The notes under the pieces were generated by a model, which was not told the origin of the DNA, searched no databases, and saw only the letters and a program-made list of their open reading frames with translations. From Spirometra erinaceieuropaei (Eukaryota; Platyhelminthes; Cestoda; Diphyllobothriidea; Diphyllobothriidae), in the NCBI GenBank assembly GCA_902702965.1, contig CACRXP010000645.1, positions 159,735 through 223,734 of the forward strand: a DNA stretch of 64,000 bases. The letters are read 5' to 3'. The first letter of the stretch is position 1. Every line of letters starts with the position of its first letter. The position numbers and the translations under genes were made by a program. Positions 57,450 to 64,000 of the stretch are shown here, piece after piece.

Positions 57450-58500
57450 CACTAGAGAATACCAGGGTAATGCCAAAGTAACAACAAGAGCTAGCCATTT
57501 GTGCAGGTTAAGGTTTTCCTCCATAAGTAGGCAACCTGTGTATGCAGCAGGAAGAATATGGGAGAGGGGTGGGATGGCAGGGAGTTGGGGACCGCGGGAC
57601 ACATCCAGAGTGTTGGCTCGAGCAACGACCTTGAGACGACCTTGAGCCCACTACCTCTTCGCGGGCGGGCCACTGCATTCGGGACGTCTTTGCCCCTCAC
57701 GGGCACTTAGGAAGAGCCGCCATTAGATGTCTCCAACGGTCAGCGTACCAGTCAGAACCGATGAAGATTTTGATGCATTCCGCCAAGTCATTTTCGAGAT
57801 AAGACGGGAGACCGTCCCGATAAACTGTTGAGAGCGGTGTAGGATATTGGTGGAACTCTCGTTTGAACTAGGAGCGGTTGGAGAAAGCCTTTCACTCAGC
57901 AGCTGGACTGTGGCTCTGAACGGCATTTCAGCTGCGAGACCTGATTTGAGAACGGAAGTCCAACAATGCCAATGGAATGTGGTTGCAACAGTTCTCCAAA
58001 TCCTTAGCAATGCACAGAGGAGGCCTTCAGTTGATGATCGGCTCGTCCGACCACTCTGCTGGAGACCGAATGATAGACTGTTATTTTGATTCGGCAACAG
58101 CCTAGAAAGTATGAATGAACTAGAAGAGGCGAAGAGCAAACTGTATTCCACGTTCCGTCGTAGTGATAAATGAAGACACCGAGGATGGCGACCCACTGAC
58201 GGCCAGTGGGTGAAATAGTCGACGCGAGTGAGGAGATAGGAGCAGCCTCGGACTGTGAAAGATACCAGTTGTACCCCTGTTGTGCCAGTGGACCTTGCTC
58301 AATCGACAACCAAGACACAGCCTTGTCCAAGTCGTAAAGTCCTTCCGTACACCAAGCCAAACGAACATGCCTGTTGCATAACTGCTAAACGGATTAGCAA
58401 ATGCGCCCACTAGGTTTGACTGGGGGGAAAAGAAACTTTCAAGACGGCAGCTTCCTCTTCAGTGAGAAGGATAGGCAAACTTCCGTATATGGCATGGGTG
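57450..58500 (-). pseudogene. Ty3/Gypsy integrase, frameshifted
   Basis: Read on the minus strand across all three frames. MFVWLGVRKDFTTWTRLCLGCRLSKVH (58350-58280) is the end of the HHCC zinc finger (usually FVWPGMRKDxxxWxRxCxxCQRSKV), with the Cys pair kept. Then come YLLTRVDYFTHWP (core, after the first Asp), TTERGIQF (TDRGxQF with the second Asp changed to Glu), and GRADHQLKASS (NGMVERFHRQLKAS with the catalytic Glu lost). Next are SVLKSGLAAEMPFRATVQLL, like the GxxAAEMVYGTTLRLP block, and GAKTSRMQ/REEVV at the C-terminus. It is broken in at least three places and inactive. The open frames 57723-58196, 58004-58360 and 58120-58410 each carry one part. Confidence 0.75.
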
Positions 58501-59873
58501 TGGTTAACTCCTAGATCTAGACCTTAGCACCACGTTAATCACTGCTATAAAATCCCATTACCAGCTGATTGACGAGCTCGTACAGTCGGCTGATGAATGA
58601 ACGAGGAAAGTAACAGTGCGGCTGACACTGGGAAATCCCTCCCCTCGAGGCATCAGTGCAGTCTTTATTTATGATAAATCGAACGAGCCTGAATTTTTCA
58701 CGACGCCCTAAAAGACGTGGCTTTGGGGGTTGCCTACTGATAGGATATCTCGGACTGAGAGTCAGACTACAATGGTCCCTACTCGGTGGTGTGAGGTCGA
58801 AGTCACTCCCGTGTTGCAGGGACCGGGTCGCGTGTGAGACGCGTAGACGGATTGTTTAGATTTGTTAGCCACTGGATCCGCGCCCACCGCAGATCGTCTT
58901 GAAATTGTCTTGCTGTCGGGGCAAGGCGAATGAGGCAGGAGAGAATGGATAAATTCTGCGCATCTCTGTCTCACCGCAAACACATTCACACGCAAGTCAC
59001 TATCCGGTGACCTCTCGTTAGGGTGAAGGTCGTTGTTCGCGACGGTCGTGTTGTTGACGGACGAGCGTTAGTTGAAGATTGATAAGTCGAGCCACTTGCG
59101 TTATTTAATTATCGATTTTTGGTGGGTTTCACTATGGGCGGCTATGCCGGTTTTCTGTACGACTATAAGCCACACACATGCTGTCGAGTGCAGGCTGTAA
59201 CTAAAATGGCATCAACTGACTGATGACAGCTCGACCTATGTCGGTTAGGGACGGCAGCTTTGGATATCAGTAGGTAAAACGAAAACTAGAATCATTTTTT
59301 TGATTGCATTTTCCAAATTTTTACGCACTTTAGTTTCTTATAGCAGTTTCTCTTTCCACTTCTTCTTCTTCTTCTTCTCTTCTTCTTCTTCTTCTTCTTC
59401 TTCTTCTTCTTCTTCTTCTTCTTCTCCACTGGTCTATTTGCTGGACTTCACCCTCCTTTAGCATAGAAGCAAGCCCGAGCGCTCATATTCGATAATTTTT
59501 TTCCTTTTTAACCTGTAATTAGATGGATTCGCGTGAACTCTTTAGGAACTCCACCAGTTCAACGATGTAAGAAAAGTTTCCGTATGCTACCAGAAAGTTT
59601 GTCACCCCGTCTTTTCGTGGCAGTTTTGAAGTACTTTTTCCCCTTATGCTGGTTGATCTCGTTCACAACTGATGAATACAATCCGCATTACCTGCTTAAC
59701 CAGTGCCAGAACTTAGTTATGAAACACCTTACTCAAGCTAACCTCTTCGACCTTTTTGATACCCTTCTTTACACACAAATTTCTCTCTGACAATTTTGTT
59801 GACTTAATTGCATCGAATTTTCACCTATAAGAACACAGACCTGACACCATTTTACTGATTGTTTCAGGTTATA
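58501..59873. other. Unassigned sequence with CTT microsatellite
   Basis: No gene recognised. 58656-58995 has opposing frames without motifs. A frame of 85 codons (59533-59790) next to the CTT array has no known domain. Confidence 0.35.
59358..59425. repeat. (CTT)n microsatellite
   Basis: About 22 CTT units with a single interruption (CTTCTCTTC). Confidence 0.97.
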
Positions 59874-61732
59874 TATTAGGTGCGCTAACTCATGAAATGT
59901 CGTGAGTTAACATAAGGAAATCCCTGAAACGCGAAATACGCTCCAACTGGGTTTCCCTAAGTCTTATAGCAGTAAGAAAGGACTGTTCTTAAAAAGAAGA
60001 GTGTTCGGTTTTCAAATTAATATTTACTAATGTAAAAATAGGTAATTTTCACTAAAAACTAGAATTTTAAAAATGGCTACACTACAAGTCATTTAAATAG
60101 GGCCAACTATACAGGTGCCTTATGAAGGGGGACGCATAAAATGTGTGACTTATTAAAAATAATAACAAATACAAAAGATCAGTACTTCGCTGATTGCATT
60201 TATCACTGTAGAAAGCCTCTCAGACATGGAAATGGCCAAGTTGTCTATAATGGATTGTTTAGTGTGACTGTCTAGAACAAAATCGTTTTTCTTGCATTGA
60301 AAGTTTCTTGTTCACCTTGTGCCAATGCCTTTGGATAAGTGTGAAAAGAGTTTCGATGACATTGAGATCCGGACTGTTGGCAGGGATAAAAATCGATTGG
60401 AGGCCGCATGCCGATAGGCTGGCTGTTGTCTAAAAAGTCAGATTAAGGTTGAAAGCGTTATGAGATTCATACTTCTTTAGAACTTTGGTCGTGAAAAATT
60501 ATGGCATCCAATCAGCGTCGGTGGATGTTCTTATAGTCAAAACACCCCTTACAATGCTGACGAACACCTTGCTGTTTATGGTGTCCGTAGTCAACCGCCA
60601 GACAAACCACCCTCCGAATGTAATTACCATCCAAACCATTAGCCGTCGAGAGTTCTTGAAGGTTGCCATCGGAGCAGTATACTCTTTTGGGAACTTCTTC
60701 CCGCATATAACCATCTCGGTCGAATTCAGTGGCTTTTCTAAAAATAAGACCTCATCGCAGAAGTAAATGCTCTTCCAGAATGAGGGCCGGTAATCAATGT
60801 ATTTCCTACCTACGATAATAATAGGTTTTCAACTTAAAAATGGCCTGATCATGGCCTTTTGCTTATGAAGTTCAAATTTCTGCCTCCTTGTCCTGGTTAT
60901 GTTTGCAAAGAACATCGACAGATGTCCCCCGTGAATGGTCTTAATGGGCATATAGTGAAACCTTTTTAGTGTACGACGAATAAAATCGTCGTCCTACTTA
61001 TTTTGGACCGTTTTGGTCCAGACTGCATATTTCTGGGTACCATTAAGTATTCGCCTTACCGATGTTAAAATTGCCTGCAAAGGATTCACGCGACAAACCT
61101 TCCGCTGCTAATTTCCGTATCCTTTCATAGTGGACTGTTGAAAGACACTGTCTGGGCATCTTTAAAGTACGGCGTGACACAGAAAAGTGATAGCATGTCG
61201 CGTGTACTCAATACATCTCTGTTTACGCCTGGTAGTTCTCCGTGTGGTAAAAAAAACTACTGTCAAGCAAGTTAATTGTTGACTTTTATGGCACGAAAGG
61301 CCACAAATTTACAAAAAGGATGTTATGAGCGGAATTCGCTCCTTTTTTTTCCTTGAAACAATGCAGTTGCTGAATTCCCCCCTCACTTGATTTTCGTGGA
61401 AGCAAGGCAATTTTCTATTTACAGACGGGATTTATTTCGTACTTTTCCTGTTTATGCTAATTTTCCTTTACAGTCCAATGCACATAAACATAAAGTTTGG
61501 ATCTGTAAATGTCAGTAGCGTAGGCAATTATTTGGATATCAAGAAAGGTTAAATTTCATTCAAATATGACCCGTTTTCCTTTGATATAACTGACCTTAAA
61601 CGAGTCCCTCTTCAGTAGATGGCTTTCTGTGCCTCAAATCATTTCGATAAATATAAATAACAACACCAATTGCATGGCATACTTCTTCCTCAAGTTTCAT
61701 CCACGACATTTCACGAATTGAACCACCTACTG
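59874..61732 (-). mobile_element. Tc1/mariner-type transposon remnant, sharing ends with the MITEs
   Basis: About 1.86 kb. The right end (minus-strand 5') reads TA-CAGTAGGTGGTTCAATTCGTGAAATGTCGTG; the left end on the plus strand reads TATTAGGTGCGCTAACTCATGAAATGTCGTG, preceded by TA (59872-59873), with TA again at 61733-61734. These ends are the same family as the MITE termini. Inside lies a decayed transposase on the minus strand. It is the only element in the family here with coding content. Confidence 0.85.
60310..61150 (-). pseudogene. Tc1/mariner transposase (DDE type), decayed
   Basis: Minus-strand translation shows a helix-turn-helix-like start (YERIRKLAAEG-like), then FWKSIYFCDEVLFL, matching the first catalytic Asp block (usually IFSDESxF), in the frame 60499-60714 and upstream of it. 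SRRLMVWMVITFGG matches VMVWGxIxxxG. The second Asp box (QDNAPxH) reads ESHNAF, with His near 60461 replacing Asp. The third box, ANSPDLNVIETLF, is well preserved, with Glu near 60353. Spacing between the second and third acidic positions is about 35 residues, close to the DD34E pattern of Tc1. Several stops and frame changes are present. It would cut and rejoin DNA at TA sites if intact; here it is dead. Confidence 0.85.
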
Positions 61733-61734
61733 TA

Positions 61735-62930
61735 CGTCTGTGAGCCACGTTCGGTGTGCAGATGACGTGACCACAGCGTTTGTTTAAGGCACCTTTTCTA
61801 GCCCCTTCCCACCTAGGAGTGAGAAGCGCTACCCATAAATAGGGTTGCCTAGACATCCTAGACTCCACAACGGGCCATGACTTTGTTTAGTAAAGGACGA
61901 CGTAAGTTAGCCTGGGCCGTCCGAGGGATTGGATCTCGCCCTCCCCCCCCCCCCCGTATGACATTTGTAAATGGGGAGGGGTAGGCGTAATGGGAAGAAA
62001 ATCAGAACACCGGGTACATTCATTTGGTTTAGCCCGCCGGTCGAGACGGCCACCGGGTTGTGGCTGCTAGACAGAAAGTAGCTTCGGGGAGCCATTTGAA
62101 GCAGCCATTACTTACACGGGGCGCATAATGCGGCCCACCACATCTTGCACGGGATGCCACCAAAATGCACGCTCTCTACACCCAATCTGTGTTTATTTCG
62201 CCCCAGATAAGTCGAGATTGGCTTGTCGACTGGTGTGAGCACTCAGCGTTATTTGCTGGTCTCAGAGTTCCGCGTTAGTACCTCAGAGACGTTTCCTTGT
62301 TTCAAGTACCAGATCACTTGGTGCCAAGCACGCAACTCGAGATATAAGTTTGTAAAAAGAATGTATATCATGATATATTGGCTCCAAATTTTGTGACGCT
62401 TTACAGTTGCCTCTAATCCTTGATCATGGTAATGACGAATGAGAGGTATAAAACACTTTGGATTTCATTGGAAAATCGGCATGAAGTCGGAAATGTAGTA
62501 GAACGAAACATGTATTTAAACGAACAGGAAAGTACTTCCAAACAGTAAAAAGACAGTAATTAAAAAATGAGCGGAATTACGGGCGCATGAACATGCTTAC
62601 GTGTGCTTAGTAACAACCGGTGAGATCTGTAATTCAGAATATGGACGATTCTCGGGCAGAGAGACAAACAACAGTATGGGTAAATGTTTAAAAAGAGAGC
62701 ACGCAGGCTTGATGCCTTTCGTGGACCTGGATTGGTAGTAGGGAAGAAAATACTTTGGGATTTTGACAGTCAAAAGATCAGAATACTTGGTTTTTCTGTT
62801 TGAAAACCAATTGGTAGATGTGTGTTGTAGCCCAGGCCGGTCAAGATATCAGAAGACAGGAGAGAGTATTAACCAAACTGGACATATTTGGTGCCCGTAC
62901 CCTTACTGACAATTCGACCGTTGTTGCCGA
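61735..62930. other. Unassigned sequence
   Basis: No gene recognised. A C-run lies at 61944-61956. Confidence 0.3.
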
Positions 62931-62934
62931 CGGT

Positions 62935-63135
62935 GGTCGCCGCACGCTCCAGAGCAAGATAAGGTAGACACGGTGACCTGCGCGTGAATTAGGTTATAGT
63001 GAGCGTAGACTTGCGCAGCGCCTACTGCACTCTCTCCTCCCCCACCTGGTGTCCGTTTCAAGACAGCTTCGAGAAGACCGGAGGTGGGCGAGGGCGCAAG
63101 TGATGTCACGGTCGGGCCCGAACCTTTGTGCTCCG
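62935..63135 (-). repeat. Dispersed repeat family D
   Basis: CGCGTGAATTAGGTTATAGTG, CTACTGCACTCTCTCCTCCCCCACC and GTTTCAAGACAG are the minus-strand form of the family core. Confidence 0.6.
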
Positions 63136-63539
63136 CCCCACACAACAATTGACCGGAATTATAACCAACAAGGAATCACAACAGGGTCAGAAGAACGAGG
63201 ATGACTGAGCAGCCATGCTCACGACATCTATACCCAGCGCGAGCGCAACTGCATCTGCCGGCAGGAAACCAGGTGTCAGAGAACTGCCAGCGCATACCAG
63301 ACTGGGAGGGTCATGGTTTGATGATCTTGGAATAGCAGACGCTTGCAGACCTTTAGGCCCAGAAGGGTTGCGCATGGCCTTGCATCTGCCTGGGCCGTCA
63401 CCTTTCAGGGCTGGGTTGTAATACTCGGGCCACTCGAAGGTAGGTCCTTGTCGTCTTCTCCTTCTAGACGAAAATCTGTGGAGGCTTCCTTGGTGTTCTT
63501 GTCCGATCGAGAGTCTGCTCGGCGAGAACCCTGAAAATT

Positions 63540-63946
63540 AGCGCACATCGAATTCATCACTTGTAAGAGCAAGCGAGCACAAATAGAATAGATTGACGGT
63601 AGGAAAAGTTTATTGGAAGGTTTATAGCAGCTGAGATAAATAGTCCTGCTCCGTTCTCTCGTCGTCTTCTTCCTTACGGGCGGTCCCTCGACTGGCCCCC
63701 TCGCTCTCTTCCACGGCAGTCACTAAAAAAGCACGTTCAGAACACCAATCAATCAAAAACGGTCGGGAATCACCCAAAGCAGGACACATTAAAACAACAA
63801 GGTCAGTACGTCCTTCTACAGGGTAACCAAACAGTCGTCGACTGAGAGGCACTACCCATAAAGCACACACACACCCTCCTCACATGCATGAGAGTGTCAC
63901 AGAGGGCTTAAGAAGGGACCGTGACAGCCTGGCTCTCAGCCCACCA
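63540..63946 (-). repeat. Possible LTR, low confidence
   Basis: On the minus strand the segment starts TGTCACGGTCCCTTC, contains TATAAAC and CCAATAAACTT (possible TATA and polyadenylation signals) near 63610-63630, and could end at TTTTCA near 63541. TGTCACGG is a common Gypsy LTR start. No second copy and no primer-binding site were verified. Confidence 0.25.
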
Positions 63947-64000
63947 GTCCGCCACTACACATAACACACACAATTGGGCAGACTGCGTGGACCGCTTTAG

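Noticed and set aside
1..64000. CRISPR arrays, bacterial operons, ribosome binding sites, rRNA genes
   Set aside because: No regularly spaced direct repeats, dense long frames or rRNA-like conserved blocks; the content is eukaryotic transposable-element debris.

Overview
The window looks like repeat-dense nuclear DNA from an invertebrate animal. I could not identify one convincing host protein-coding gene. Almost everything I can name is a mobile element or its debris: Penelope-like elements (PLEs) with a reverse transcriptase (RT) followed by a GIY-YIG endonuclease, tRNA-derived SINEs, a Tc1/mariner transposon with a large family of palindromic non-autonomous relatives, pieces of an APE-type LINE, and pieces of a Ty3/Gypsy retrotransposon. 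TTAGGG-type telomere-like tracts, several microsatellites and one 273-base assembly gap complete the picture. This mix would suit a large flatworm genome such as a diphyllobothriid tapeworm, but that is an inference and no species is claimed.

Layout. 0.9-3.4 kb: two PLE copies tail to tail, the second fused to a LINE endonuclease scrap. 4-5 kb: an inverted pair of a dispersed repeat (family D). 6.6-9 kb: palindromic MITEs and a SINE. 10.8-13.7 kb: a SINE inverted dimer, a PLE endonuclease, a LINE RT, and a 507-base inverted tRNA-bearing element with a 12-base target-site duplication. 16.1-16.6 kb: a second tRNA-bearing inverted element, again with a 12-base duplication. 17-24 kb: mostly unassigned, with a (TGG)n array and another PLE endonuclease. 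24.4-25.8 kb: a MITE end and a broken Gypsy element. 29-35.3 kb: three large MITEs and a SINE foldback, ending at the gap. 38 kb: a SINE with an 11-base duplication inside PLE debris. 42-44.5 kb: telomere-like tracts facing each other. 44.9-50.4 kb: the richest PLE cluster (three subfamilies), with a SINE nested in an RT domain. 52-54.6 kb: SINE, PLE tail and MITE. 57-58.5 kb: Gypsy integrase on the minus strand. 59.9-61.7 kb: the decayed Tc1 transposon that shares its ends with the MITEs.

These elements do not form a pathway; they are layers of insertion. Target-site duplications and nesting give part of the order: SINEs inserted into already resident PLEs at 46.8 and 38.0 kb, and the tRNA foldback at 13.2 kb sits at the 3' edge of a LINE RT. 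All PLE RT copies whose catalytic YxDD box is present have lost the consensus, the Tc1 transposase has lost one catalytic Asp, and the Gypsy integrase has lost its catalytic Glu. None of the elements seen here can therefore encode an active enzyme. All comparisons were made by eye, and boundaries are approximate unless a duplication or terminal repeat fixes them.
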